Positions 1 to 8,238 of a DNA stretch of 64,000 nt are shown here, piece after piece. The notes below the pieces were generated by a model that had not been told where the DNA came from, searched no databases, and saw only the letters and a list, made by a program, of their open reading frames with translations. The DNA is from Candidatus Korobacter versatilis (GTDB lineage: Bacteria; Acidobacteriota; Terriglobia; Terriglobales; Acidobacteriaceae). The position numbers and the translations under genes are program-made. Position 1 is the stretch's first letter. Every line of letters starts with the position of its first letter. The stretch covers positions 372,001 through 436,000 of the forward strand of contig JACPNR010000004.1 of assembly GCA_016185395.1 (NCBI GenBank), read 5' to 3'.

Positions 1-225
1 GCCGACGTGGTCCTTCAACAAGCTGTCCTGGCCGGAGAGCTTGAAGGTGGAGCCGGTCTGCTCCTGGGAGAGTGTGAAGTTGCCTTCCGCGCCGCTCAAG
101 CACCCGCGGATGATGGTGGACTGCTGGTCGGCGGGCGCAGGCGAGCCGCTCGGATAAGACTGTTGCGCCAGGCCTACGGCCGCCGCGAGCAGCAGGATGG
201 AGAGGACAGAGATTGCTTTCTTCAT
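1..225 (-). CDS. Secreted DUF5818-like protein (partial, N-terminal 75 residues)
   Basis: The gene starts at 225 and runs off the left edge, so only the N-terminus is visible. The protein opens with MKK and a hydrophobic stretch ending AVGLAQQ, a classical Sec signal peptide cleaved near residue 20. After a short Pro/Ser linker comes IIRGCLSGAEGNFTLSQ and a segment ending LKDHVG, which resembles the small GCL...G.F.L...HVG beta domain (DUF5818-like) common in secreted acidobacterial proteins. An AGGAG ribosome site sits just upstream of the ATG. The function is unknown; it is probably a small periplasmic or exported protein. The family call rests on motif recall only. Confidence 0.6.
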   Translation of the reverse strand, partial: MKKAISVLSILLLAAAVGLAQQSYPSGSPAPADQQSTIIRGCLSGAEGNFTLSQEQTGSTFKLSGQDSLLKDHVG

Positions 226-401
226 GGTGGTACTCCTGTGGGTTCCCTTTGGGCGTTCTGTAACCGCGCCCGCGCTTGCGGCGCGAGCAGAGAAGCAGTG
301 CTGCGTGGTTAGAAAGTGGTTAACAGCGGCGGGTTTGCCGGGGTGGAAGGAAGTTCGCCGTAGAATGGGCCAGCAGCTACCCTGCTTTTCGACGGACGCG
401 C

Positions 402-875
402 ATGGACCAGCGACTGCAACAGGACATCCTGTACATGGAAGAGGCGCTGCGGGAGGCGGCGAAGGCGCAGGCCGCGGGGGAGGTCCCGGTGGGCGCGGTG
501 GTGGTGCGTGACGGCAACGTGGTTGGACGCGGGCACAACCGGAACCTGCTGGACAACGATCCCACGGCGCACGCGGAAGTGGTGGCCATGCGCGCGGCCG
601 GGGCGGCGATCGGGAACCATCGGTTGCTGGGGTGCGAGCTCTACGTCACCATCGAGCCGTGCGCGATGTGCGCGGGAGCGATGACGCACGCGCGCATCCG
701 GCGATTGATCTACGGCGCGGATGACCCGAAGGCGGGCGCGGTGCATTCCGTGATGACGGTACTGAACGCGCCGGAACTCAACCACAAAGTGGAAGTGGCG
801 TGGGGCGTCCTGGGCGGGCGCTGCGCCGAGATGATGCAGGCATTCTTCCGGGAGCGGCGCGGCAACGCGGAGTGA
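402..875 (+). CDS. tadA: tRNA-specific adenosine deaminase TadA
   Basis: A 157-residue zinc deaminase that converts A34 to inosine in the tRNA-Arg(ACG) wobble position. The catalytic zinc signature is clear: HAEVVAM (His ligand and proton-shuttle Glu) around residue 58, and EPCAMCAGAM around residue 87, followed by HARIRRLIYGADDPKAGA. Length matches the family. The start used gives MDQRLQQDILYMEEAL; the internal Met at residue 12 (position 435) is an alternative because no strong ribosome site precedes either. It lies just upstream of a tRNA gene on the same strand. Confidence 0.95.
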   Translation: MDQRLQQDILYMEEALREAAKAQAAGEVPVGAVVVRDGNVVGRGHNRNLLDNDPTAHAEVVAMRAAGAAIGNHRLLGCELYVTIEPCAMCAGAMTHARIRRLIYGADDPKAGAVHSVMTVLNAPELNHKVEVAWGVLGGRCAEMMQAFFRERRGNAE

Positions 876-897
876 GAGCTTGGCGATGGCGCTTTGC

Positions 898-903
898 TAA
901 AAT
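898..903 (+). promoter_or_regulatory. Possible -10 box upstream of tRNA-Ser
   Basis: TAAAAT lies 81 bases before the mature tRNA 5' end, between tadA and the tRNA gene. No well-spaced -35 element is obvious, so this is only a candidate promoter for the tRNA. Confidence 0.25.
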
Positions 904-983
904 AGAGGCAGGCGCGACGCTCGTCGCGCTTTCAATCTGTAGGGTCACCCGGTGCGACCACCACCGGTGACTGCGGACGGCGC

Positions 984-1073
984 GGAGAGGTGCGTGAGTG
1001 GTTGAAACGAGCCGCCTCGAAAGCGGCCATACCTGAAAGGGTATCGGGGGTTCGAATCCCTCCCTCTCCGCCA
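984..1073 (+). tRNA. tRNA-Ser(CGA)
   Basis: The acceptor stem GGAGAGG (984-990) pairs exactly with CCTCTCC (1063-1069), followed by discriminator G and an encoded CCA (1071-1073). The anticodon stem GCCGC/GCGGC encloses loop CTCGAAA, giving anticodon CGA (1018-1020), which reads UCG. The long variable arm (paired ATACC...GGTAT) and the GGTTCGAATCC T-arm are typical of a class II serine tRNA. A T-rich tract follows the CCA. Confidence 0.97.
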
Positions 1074-1100
1074 GTTTCTCTTCTCTTTTCTCCTGCAAAC

Positions 1101-3512
1101 CTATTCGGAACCGGATGGGATGGCGGCGGAGCAGCGCCTGGCGGCCTGGCGCAGGGCGGGAAAATCCTGATGGCTGCGGAGCTTTTCGAGGAGCGGGTCT
1201 TTCTCGAGGGCGTCGGTGGCGCAGTAGTTCTGCGCGATGGAGCTGCGGAGGAGTTGCATGGCGAGGTCCTTCTGCCCGCAGTAGGAGAGGACCGTGGCGT
1301 GGTGATACTTGAGCTCCGGGTCGCGCAGGCCGAGCAGCACCGGTGAAGCGGCCTGCGCGAGTTGCTGCGCTTCCCCACCCTGGTTGGCGTCTAGACAGGC
1401 GCGCAGCAGGTCTCCGAACCAGACGGTGTTGCGGGTGACCTTGGCGGAGGCGTCGCGCGCCTCGGTGATCTTTTCTTGCCGTAACAAGACGGTGGGCAGC
1501 ACGTTGGTGGAATACTCCGAGCCGTAGTCGAGGCGGAGATACTCCATCGCGCGGTCGGCTTGGCCCGCTTCGGAGAAGGCGAAGGCGCAGGAGCGGAAAA
1601 CGAAGTTGCCGGGGTCGAGTCCGAGGGCGGCGTCGCATTCTTTGCGGGCGGGTTCGAGCATACCGGCGTAGCGCAGCACGTAGCCGAGGGTGAAGTGCGC
1701 CTCGGCGCTCTTCGGGCGCTGCCGCACCAGTTCCTGCGCTCGCTGGTAGGCCTTGGCGAGTTCTCCCTGCTCGACCCAGTTGCGGGTGAGGTGGGCGGCG
1801 GCGGGGACGAGGTTGGGGTCGAGCGAGAGCGCGCGCTCGTGCGCGGCGTTGGACTTCTGGAAGGTCTCGCGGCCACCGCCGGCGTAAGAAGCGTCGTAGT
1901 AGTAGCGGCGGCCGAGGGCGTCCCATGCCGGGGCGTAGCTGGGGTCGAGTCCGACGGCGCGCTCCAGGCTGGAGATGGCTTCCTTGTTGGGCGCGGGGTC
2001 GTGCGGGATGGAAACGCTGCGCAGGTAGAGGTCGTAGGCCTGCGCGTTGCGCGGGCGCGTGGCGCTCTCGACCGAAGTGACGCCTAACACGGGCAGCAGC
2101 TCGCGGCGAACGAGGGTGGCGAGTTTGTCCTGGAGCGGCGTGAGGTCCTTGGCGGGGCCGATGACCTCGCCCTTCCAGAGCAGGCGGTTGCTTTCGACGT
2201 CGATGGCTTCGACGGTGACGCGCGCTTCGTCACCGGAGCGGAGGAAGTGTCCGGCGAGCACGGTGCCGACGTGGAGGTCTTTGCCCGCATGCTGCGGATC
2301 TTTGTCGGCATATTTCTCTGACGAGGAGACGGGGCGGACTTCGAGGTTGGGTGAGTAGGTGAGCGTGCTGGCGACCTCGTCGGCGAGCGCGAGGCTGAGG
2401 AAGTCTTCGCCGCGATCGTTGCCGGCATTCTTGAAGGGCAGCACCGCGACGGTGTTCAAGCCGGCGTGGACGGTGCCCATCCCTCGAGTGTGCTTGTTCC
2501 AGAGCGCCACGATGACCACGATGGCCATGAGCAACGCGACGCCAAGGGCAACCTGGATATAGCGGGAGCGCCGGCGCCCGGTGCGGAAAGCCCCGGTGGA
2601 GGCGGCGGTGAGGCGGGAGGGCAGCTTGCCGCCGGCGGCAAGGAGCTCCAGCTCGCGCTGCACGACCTCGAGGTCCTGGCGCAGCTCTTTGGCGGACTGG
2701 TAACGCTGGCCACGGTCTTTCTCGAGCGCCTTGCCGATGATGGTCTCGAGGTGCGGCGGGATGCGCGAATTCGACTGGCGAGGCGGCAGCGGCTTCTTGT
2801 GCAGGATGGCGTGCAGGGTGAGGACGACGTTGCGTCCGCGGAAAGGGCGCACGCCGGTGGCCATCTCGTAGAGGACGACGCCGAGCGAGAACAAGTCGGT
2901 GCGGGGATCCAAGTCGTCGCCCTTGATCTGCTCCGGGGACATGTAGAAGGCGGTGCCGGGCATCTGGTCGCCGCTGGAGGTGGGCTCGTCGGCGTAGGGG
3001 AGTCCGAGGGCGGTGTCGTCGTCGGGCGCTGCTTCGGTGGGCGGCTGCATCACTTTCGCCAAGCCGAAGTCGAGCACCTTGGGGCCGCGGGGCGTGAGGT
3101 AGATGTTCCCCGGCTTGATGTCGCGATGGATGATGCCCTGCGCGTGCGCGGTCTCGAGCGCCTCCGCGACCTTGACGGCGATCGAGACCAGTTCGCGCGG
3201 GTCTCTCTGATTGCCAGCGATGTGCCTCGACAGGGGCTCGCCCTCGAGGTATTCCATCACCAGGACGGGCTTGCCTTCGTCCTCTTCGATCTCGTAGATG
3301 CCGCAGATGTTGGGATGATTGAGCAGCGCGGCGGAGCGGGCCTCGCGCTCGAAACGCTCCAGCGCTTGCGGGTCCTTATACAGTTCCGGAGCGAGGAACT
3401 TGAGCGCAACGATGCGCTTGAGGTTGACGTCCTCGGCCTTGTAGACGACGCCCATCCCGCCGCCGCCGAGTTTTTCGAGGATGCGGTAATGGGAGACGGT
3501 GCGGCCGAGCAC
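1101..3512 (-). CDS. Membrane Ser/Thr protein kinase with C-terminal TPR-type repeats
   Basis: An 803-residue eukaryote-like kinase. The cytoplasmic kinase domain covers residues 8-280: Gly-rich loop LGGGGMG, Lys38 in VALKFL, catalytic HRDIKPGN (Asp131), DFG (Asp148) and the MSPEQ activation segment. A single membrane segment lies near 318-337. The remaining ~450 residues face the periplasm. They start with a TolB/adenylate-cyclase-like segment (VAVLPFKNAG...DFLSLALADEVASTL) and continue with TPR-like repeats (AVGLDPSYAPAWDALGRRYY, ALSLDPNLVPAAAHL). The start is GTG, preceded by GGAGG at good spacing. This architecture is very common in Acidobacteriota; substrates are unknown. It sits downstream of metH on the same strand with 87 bp between, which is probably incidental. 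Confidence 0.92.
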   Translation of the reverse strand: MLGRTVSHYRILEKLGGGGMGVVYKAEDVNLKRIVALKFLAPELYKDPQALERFEREARSAALLNHPNICGIYEIEEDEGKPVLVMEYLEGEPLSRHIAGNQRDPRELVSIAVKVAEALETAHAQGIIHRDIKPGNIYLTPRGPKVLDFGLAKVMQPPTEAAPDDDTALGLPYADEPTSSGDQMPGTAFYMSPEQIKGDDLDPRTDLFSLGVVLYEMATGVRPFRGRNVVLTLHAILHKKPLPPRQSNSRIPPHLETIIGKALEKDRGQRYQSAKELRQDLEVVQRELELLAAGGKLPSRLTAASTGAFRTGRRRSRYIQVALGVALLMAIVVIVALWNKHTRGMGTVHAGLNTVAVLPFKNAGNDRGEDFLSLALADEVASTLTYSPNLEVRPVSSSEKYADKDPQHAGKDLHVGTVLAGHFLRSGDEARVTVEAIDVESNRLLWKGEVIGPAKDLTPLQDKLATLVRRELLPVLGVTSVESATRPRNAQAYDLYLRSVSIPHDPAPNKEAISSLERAVGLDPSYAPAWDALGRRYYYDASYAGGGRETFQKSNAAHERALSLDPNLVPAAAHLTRNWVEQGELAKAYQRAQELVRQRPKSAEAHFTLGYVLRYAGMLEPARKECDAALGLDPGNFVFRSCAFAFSEAGQADRAMEYLRLDYGSEYSTNVLPTVLLRQEKITEARDASAKVTRNTVWFGDLLRACLDANQGGEAQQLAQAASPVLLGLRDPELKYHHATVLSYCGQKDLAMQLLRSSIAQNYCATDALEKDPLLEKLRSHQDFPALRQAARRCSAAIPSGSE

Positions 3513-3579
3513 GACGAAGGCACCTCCGCGGGCCTGGAAGGGAGAGGCAGGATGTTAGTCGCGGCGCACAAAAAGCTCA

Positions 3580-3612
3580 ACCACGAAGGACACGAAGGTC
3601 TAAACCACGAAG
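3580..3612. repeat. CCACGAAGGACACGAAGG-type dispersed short repeat
   Basis: Tandem near-copies of the unit CCACGAAGG lie between the kinase start and the metH 3' end, and the metH stop codon is inside them. Similar accacgaagg repeats occur widely between genes of Acidobacteriota and Planctomycetota (recalled, not searched). Confidence 0.55.
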
Positions 3613-6600
3613 TATTTCGCTTGCGGGTGGTGGACAACGAGGGCGCTGGTGGACTGTTCGGGCTCGAGCTGGAAGCCGGAGCTGAGGTGGACGCCGATGG
3701 CCTCCTCCGGCTTCAGCAGCGCGAAGATCTTGGTCTGGTCTTCGAGGTTCGGGCACGCAGGATAACCGAAGGAATAGCGCGAGCCGCGATACTTCTGGTG
3801 GAAGAGGTCGCTGATGCGGGGCGCGTCTTCGCCGGCGATGCCGAGTTCTTCCCTCATCTTCTTGTGCAACAGTTCGGCGAGGGCCTCGGCGGTCTCGACG
3901 CCGAGTCCGTGGAAATAGAGATAGCGGGTGTACTCGCCGTGCTCGAAGAGTTTGTGCGCTTCTTCGGAAGCGCGGGCGCCGACGGTGACGACGGAGAAGC
4001 CGATGACGTCGAACTTGGCGGAGGAGCGCGGCAGGAAGAAATCGGCGATGGAGAGCTTGCGTCCCTCGCGCTGGCGGGGGAAGGTGATGCGCAGGAGCTC
4101 AGTTTCGAGTTTCGGGTCTCGAGTTTCGAGGAGCCGCGGATCGTACACAACCACGTCGTTACCTTCCGATTGGCAGGGGAACCAACCATAGACGGCCTTG
4201 GGCTCGAAGACGCCGGTGGCGGCAACTTCCTCTTGCAGCTTCCTGAGGATGGGGCGGAACTTCTCTTCGACGAGACGCTTGTAGTCTTCCTGTGAAGCGG
4301 TCTTGAGCTGCCACTGGTTCTTGAAGAGAGCGGTCTCGTTGATGTAGCGGAAGACCTGGCGCAGGTCGAAGTCTTTCTTGGCGCGCACGCCCCAGAAGGG
4401 CGGCTGCGGAATGTTGGGCGAGGGAGAGATCGAGGGGGAGGGCTGCGCCGGCGGGCCGCCGGGGTCCGCCTCGAGGGTGGCGGCGGCGCGGGCATACTCC
4501 TTCACGGTGCGGCCCTCGGTGAGGCGCTTCTCGCGCGGGCCATCGGCGGCAATCTTTGCCGTGAGGTCCTGCATGATGTGGAGGCCGCTGAAAGCGTCTT
4601 CACCGTAGAAGACGCCGCGCTGGTATTCGCGGCGCAGGTCGTCTTCCACGTACTTGCGGGTGAGCGCGGCACCGCCGCAGATGACGGGGAAATCAAGCGC
4701 CTGCTGGGTGAGGTCCTGGAGCACGTACTTCATCTCGACGGTGGACTTCACGAGCAGGCCGCTGAGCCCGATGGCATCGGCCTTGTGCTCCTGCGCGGCG
4801 CGGATGATGGCGTCGGCGGGCTGCTTGATGCCGAGGTTCACGACCTTGTAGCCGTTGTTGGAGAGGATGATGTCCACGAGGTTCTTGCCGATATCGTGGA
4901 CGTCGCCCTTCACGGTGGCAAGGACGATGGTGCCCTTCTGCGAGCCTTCCAGCTTCTCCATCTTTGGTTCCAGATAAGCGACGGCCTGCTTCATGACGGC
5001 GGCGGAATCGAGCACGGAGGGGAGCTGCATCTTGCGGGCGCCGAAGAGGTCGCCCACGGTCCGCATGCCGTCGAGCAGGACGTTGTTGATGAGGTCGAGC
5101 GGGGTGTAGGTGGCGAGGGCGTCTTCGAGGACCTGCTCGAGCGAGCGGCGGCGGGCGCCCTCCCCGAGCGCCTTCTCGCCGGAGATGATGCAGTGCTTGA
5201 GCTGGTCTTCGACGCTCAGTTCCTCGACGTGGACACGCTCCTCCGGCTTCCTGCCCTGGTTCTCGAGGCCGGTGAAATAGGCGATGTACTTCTGCAGCGG
5301 GTCGCCGCCGGAGACGTCGTGGTAGATGAGCTTGCGCGCCAGCTCAACTTCTACATCAGGTATCTTGTATAAGGGATAGATCTTGCTGTAGTTGACGATG
5401 GCGATGTCGAGCCCGTGATTGACCGCTTCGTGGGTGAAGACGGAGTTCAGCACGCGGCGCGCGTAGGTGTTGAGACCGAAGCTGATGTTGGAGACGCCGA
5501 GGATGGTATGGCAGAGGGGCAGCTCGTGCTTGATCTGGCGGACGGCGTTGAGCGTCTCGATGCCGGCGTTGCGATATTCGTCCTGCCCGGTGGAGATGGG
5601 CAGGGTGAGGGCGTCGAAGACGAGGTCCTGCGGGCGGATGCCGTACTTTTCGGTCGCGAGCTGGAAGATGCGCCTGGCGATGGCCGTCTTTTTGGCGGCG
5701 GTGAGCGCCATGCCGTCTTCGTCGATGGTGAGCGCGATGACGCCAGCGCCGTAGCGCTTGGCCATGGGCAGGACTTTCGAGGTGCGCTTCTCGCCATCTT
5801 CAAGATTGATGGAGTTGATGATGGCCTTGCCGGGGATGCGCTTGAGCGCTTCTTCGATGACGTCTGCCTCGGTGGAATCGACGAGCACGGGCGCGGGGAC
5901 GCGCGTGGCGATCTTCTCGAGGACGGAGGTCATGTATGCCTTCTCGTCCTCGCCGACGATGGCGCAGCAGAGGTCGAGCATGTGCGAGCCTTCGGCGACA
6001 AGCTTCTTGGCGAGCGCGAGGATGTCGTCGTACTTCTTAGCGCGGACGAGATTGCGGAAGCCCTCGACGCGCGTGGTGGTGTTCATCTCCTCGGCGACGA
6101 CGAGCGGCTTGGGATCGAGATCGAGCGGGACCATGGAGTACGCGCTCGATGCCGCAGCGGTGAGCGCCACTTCCCTCTTGGCGGGCTCGATGCCACTGAC
6201 GGCCGCGACCACGGCCTGGAGATGTTCGGGCGTGGTGCCGCAGCATCCGCCGACGATGCGCGCGCCGTATTCGGCGACGAAGCGCTTGTGGAACTCGGCC
6301 AGCTCGGCAGGCGTGAGTCCGTAGACAGCCTTGCCGCCGACGTTCTGCGGCAGGCCGGCGTTGGGCAGGACGGAGACGTGCTTGGGCGAGTTGTGGCAGA
6401 GGTAGCGGACGGCGTCGTTCATCTCGCGCGGGCCGGTGGCGCAGTTGAGGCCGATGGCGTCCACGTCGTAAGGCTCGAGCGCGGTGAGCGCGGCGCCGAT
6501 CTCGGTGCCGAGCAGCATGGTGCCGGTGGCTTCGAGCGTGACCTGCACCTGCACGGGCAGGCGCTTGCCGGTGTGGCGCATGGATTCGAAGGCGGCGACG

Positions 6601-7106
6601 AGCGCGGCTTTCGTCTGCAACAAGTCCTGGCAGGTCTCGATGAGCAGGAGGTCGACGCCGGCCTCGATGAGCGCCGTCATCTGCTCCATGTAGCTGGCGA
6701 CCATGGGGTCGAAGCCGATGTGTCCGAGGGACGGCAGCTTGGTGGTGGGGCCGATGGAGCCGGCGACAAAGCGCGGCTTGGCTTTGGTGGAGAACTGTTG
6801 CGCCGCTTCACGCGCGAGCTTCACGGCGACGCGGTTGAGCTCGCCGACTTTGGATTCGAGCTGATACTCGGCGAGGACGATGGAGGTGGAGCCGAAGGTG
6901 TTGGTCTCGACGACGTCGCAACCGACGGCGAAGAAGCTGGCGTGGATGTCGCGAATGATGTCCGGCCGCGAGAGCACGAGGAGTTCGTTGCAGCCCTCCT
7001 TGCCCCAGAAGTCGTCGACCGAGGGCTGGCGCACCTGGATGTTGGTGCCCATGGCGCCGTCGTAGACGACCACGCGCTGAGCAACGGCTTTAAAGAATTC
7101 GGACAT
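3600..7106 (-). CDS. metH: Cobalamin-dependent methionine synthase
   Basis: A 1168-residue MetH that transfers the methyl group of 5-methyltetrahydrofolate to homocysteine through methylcobalamin. All four modules are visible. The homocysteine domain has DGAMGT near residue 16 and zinc ligands Cys222 (NCATG) and Cys288/Cys289 (GGCCG). The pterin-binding domain follows. The B12 domain has the cobalt-ligand motif DVHDIGKNL near 735. The C-terminal reactivation domain has RYSFGYPACP near 1113. Oddities: a Pro/Ser-rich linker before the reactivation domain, and an in-frame repeat-like insertion (LLETRDPKLETELL) in that domain. No cobalamin or SAM riboswitch was recognised upstream. Confidence 0.97.
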   Translation of the reverse strand: MSEFFKAVAQRVVVYDGAMGTNIQVRQPSVDDFWGKEGCNELLVLSRPDIIRDIHASFFAVGCDVVETNTFGSTSIVLAEYQLESKVGELNRVAVKLAREAAQQFSTKAKPRFVAGSIGPTTKLPSLGHIGFDPMVASYMEQMTALIEAGVDLLLIETCQDLLQTKAALVAAFESMRHTGKRLPVQVQVTLEATGTMLLGTEIGAALTALEPYDVDAIGLNCATGPREMNDAVRYLCHNSPKHVSVLPNAGLPQNVGGKAVYGLTPAELAEFHKRFVAEYGARIVGGCCGTTPEHLQAVVAAVSGIEPAKREVALTAAASSAYSMVPLDLDPKPLVVAEEMNTTTRVEGFRNLVRAKKYDDILALAKKLVAEGSHMLDLCCAIVGEDEKAYMTSVLEKIATRVPAPVLVDSTEADVIEEALKRIPGKAIINSINLEDGEKRTSKVLPMAKRYGAGVIALTIDEDGMALTAAKKTAIARRIFQLATEKYGIRPQDLVFDALTLPISTGQDEYRNAGIETLNAVRQIKHELPLCHTILGVSNISFGLNTYARRVLNSVFTHEAVNHGLDIAIVNYSKIYPLYKIPDVEVELARKLIYHDVSGGDPLQKYIAYFTGLENQGRKPEERVHVEELSVEDQLKHCIISGEKALGEGARRRSLEQVLEDALATYTPLDLINNVLLDGMRTVGDLFGARKMQLPSVLDSAAVMKQAVAYLEPKMEKLEGSQKGTIVLATVKGDVHDIGKNLVDIILSNNGYKVVNLGIKQPADAIIRAAQEHKADAIGLSGLLVKSTVEMKYVLQDLTQQALDFPVICGGAALTRKYVEDDLRREYQRGVFYGEDAFSGLHIMQDLTAKIAADGPREKRLTEGRTVKEYARAAATLEADPGGPPAQPSPSISPSPNIPQPPFWGVRAKKDFDLRQVFRYINETALFKNQWQLKTASQEDYKRLVEEKFRPILRKLQEEVAATGVFEPKAVYGWFPCQSEGNDVVVYDPRLLETRDPKLETELLRITFPRQREGRKLSIADFFLPRSSAKFDVIGFSVVTVGARASEEAHKLFEHGEYTRYLYFHGLGVETAEALAELLHKKMREELGIAGEDAPRISDLFHQKYRGSRYSFGYPACPNLEDQTKIFALLKPEEAIGVHLSSGFQLEPEQSTSALVVHHPQAKYFVV
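4101..4130. repeat. GTTTCGAG-type repeat inside metH
   Basis: Three imperfect copies of AGTTTCGAG/AGTTTCGGG in tandem fall within the reactivation domain of metH and add about a dozen residues in frame. The unit resembles low-complexity intergenic repeats of environmental bacteria, so this looks like insertion into or expansion within a coding region. Confidence 0.5.
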
Positions 7107-7442
7107 AACGTCAAACGCTTGAAACGCAGAGGCCGCGGAGGAAACCAGAGAACGCAGCGCAAACCTGAGTAGCTGGTTTCCCTACGTGAGTAGCTGGGTT
7201 CCACCGGTTACCAAATCGTAAATCCCCGTGCCAGCCTACGCCAACCAGCAACCCTCGTGCTTGCAACAAGGTGCGCGGAATGGCATCTCTGGCGGTGCAA
7301 TTGCTTTTACATAAGGCGTCTGCCGGCCAGCAACGGATATACGGCCAACGGCCGACAGAAGCAGTAAGCGGTCCCAACGCAGTGCTGTTCCCTTGATCCG
7401 GCGGGTTGGGCGAATGCGGTGCGCCCACACCACCGTTGGCAA

Positions 7443-7587
7443 GTCCGAGGAAATAATACGGGCCCCAGCTCTAACCAACGGCGGACATAACCCAGCTCGA
7501 CGGACAACGATTCCTCGGACGCGGCTTCATACATCTCCTCCTGAGTGTGGTACTGCCGGATCCCGCAAGGGGCCCGGCATTTTCTTT
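7443..7587 (+). ncRNA. Candidate structured RNA ending in a terminator
   Basis: GTCCGAGGAA (7443-7452) pairs perfectly with TTCCTCGGAC (7511-7520), enclosing 58 nt with internal pairing potential. A strong plus-strand intrinsic terminator begins 35 nt later. No open frame explains a terminator here, so a small RNA transcribed on the plus strand is plausible. The family is not recognised; it does not match tmRNA, SRP RNA or RNase P signatures that I know. The 5' end is undefined and could lie upstream of 7443. Confidence 0.35.
7555..7587 (+). terminator. Rho-independent terminator, plus strand
   Basis: The arm GCCGGATCCC (7555-7564) pairs with GGGGCCCGGC (7569-7578) over a GCAA tetraloop with one mismatch, followed by ATTTTCTTT. 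It has no coding gene upstream on its strand. Confidence 0.7.
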
Positions 7588-7604
7588 GCGATGAGCGCGG
7601 CTGA

Positions 7605-8141
7605 TCAGCGCGCGTGCGCGGGACGGTTGCCGGTGCCGGCCGGCATTCGCTGGGCCACGGAAGACGGTGGCAGCTGGGCCGGCGCCGGCGTGTCGAGCTT
7701 CACGAGAAGCTGTTCCTTGCGGTAGATGAGGTTCGAGGCGTTGAAGGTCGCAATCTCGAAGCCGTGGCCGTGTGTGATGGCGTCCGTGGGGCATGCTTCC
7801 ACGCAGTAGCCGCAGAAGATGCAGCGGTTGTAATCGATGTTGTAGACGGCGGCATAGCGCTCGGCGCCGGAGATGCGGCGCTCGGCCGTGTTCTCCGCTG
7901 CCTCGATGTAAATGCAGTTCGAGGGACACGCGGCGGCGCAGAGGAAACAGGCGACGCACTTCTCCAGTCCGTCCTCGTCGCGCTGGAGGACGTGCACGCC
8001 GCGGAAGCGTTCCTGGAAGACGGCGCCACGGAGCGGACCTTTGCCGTCGGGATAGTTCTCGACCACGGTCGGGGCGAACATCTCCCGGAAGGTGACGGAC
8101 ATGCCCTTGAGGACAGCGAAGATGCCGCGGACTGCGCCCAC
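7605..8141 (-). CDS. nuoI: NuoI-like 2x[4Fe-4S] ferredoxin subunit
   Basis: About 178 residues. Two classical cluster motifs, CVACFLCAAACPSNC and CIFCGYCVEACPTDA, match NADH-quinone oxidoreductase subunit I, which relays electrons between clusters N6a and N6b. The N-terminus (GIFAVLKGMSVTFREMF) and the FRGVHVLQRDEDG segment also fit NuoI. The start is uncertain: GTG at 8141 keeps the N-terminal helix typical of the family, while ATG at 8103 has an AAGGG nearby. No other nuo gene is adjacent, so it is an orphan or second copy. The C-terminus has a Pro/Ala-rich tail. Confidence 0.85.
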   Translation of the reverse strand: MGAVRGIFAVLKGMSVTFREMFAPTVVENYPDGKGPLRGAVFQERFRGVHVLQRDEDGLEKCVACFLCAAACPSNCIYIEAAENTAERRISGAERYAAVYNIDYNRCIFCGYCVEACPTDAITHGHGFEIATFNASNLIYRKEQLLVKLDTPAPAQLPPSSVAQRMPAGTGNRPAHAR

Positions 8142-8238
8142 GGAGACAGGATAAATAATCGCCCGGGCGTTGTCGATTGATTGCGGCGTTGCGTGGTGCG
8201 GCGTTGACAGGACCCGAAGCGCGCAGGAGAATCGCCCG

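Larger units (their letters stand above)
7107..7604. other. 498-bp intergenic region without a credible gene
   Basis: This gap lies upstream of metH and downstream of the ferredoxin. Open frames here (up to about 105 codons) show no recognisable protein features and overlap each other on one strand, so none is called. It holds a repeat-like CGCAGAGG/GCGGAGG block (7121-7160), two 16-bp near-identical direct repeats, TGAGTAGCTGG(T/G)TTCC, at 7166 and 7187, a 10-bp perfect inverted repeat (7443-7520) and a plus-strand terminator (7555-7587). No cobalamin, SAM or c-di-GMP riboswitch core was recognised. Confidence 0.6.

Noticed and set aside
2466-4295. 609-codon open frame on the plus strand opposite the kinase and metH
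   Set aside because: It spans two real minus-strand genes; composition is a shadow of GC-rich codon use, with no domain or ribosome site.
5415-7172. 585-codon open frame opposite metH
   Set aside because: Complementary to the conserved MetH sequence; low-complexity Asp/Gly/Glu composition typical of antisense frames.
7107-7604. Cobalamin or SAM riboswitch upstream of metH
   Set aside because: No B12-box-like or SAM-I core sequences were found on the minus strand in this gap.
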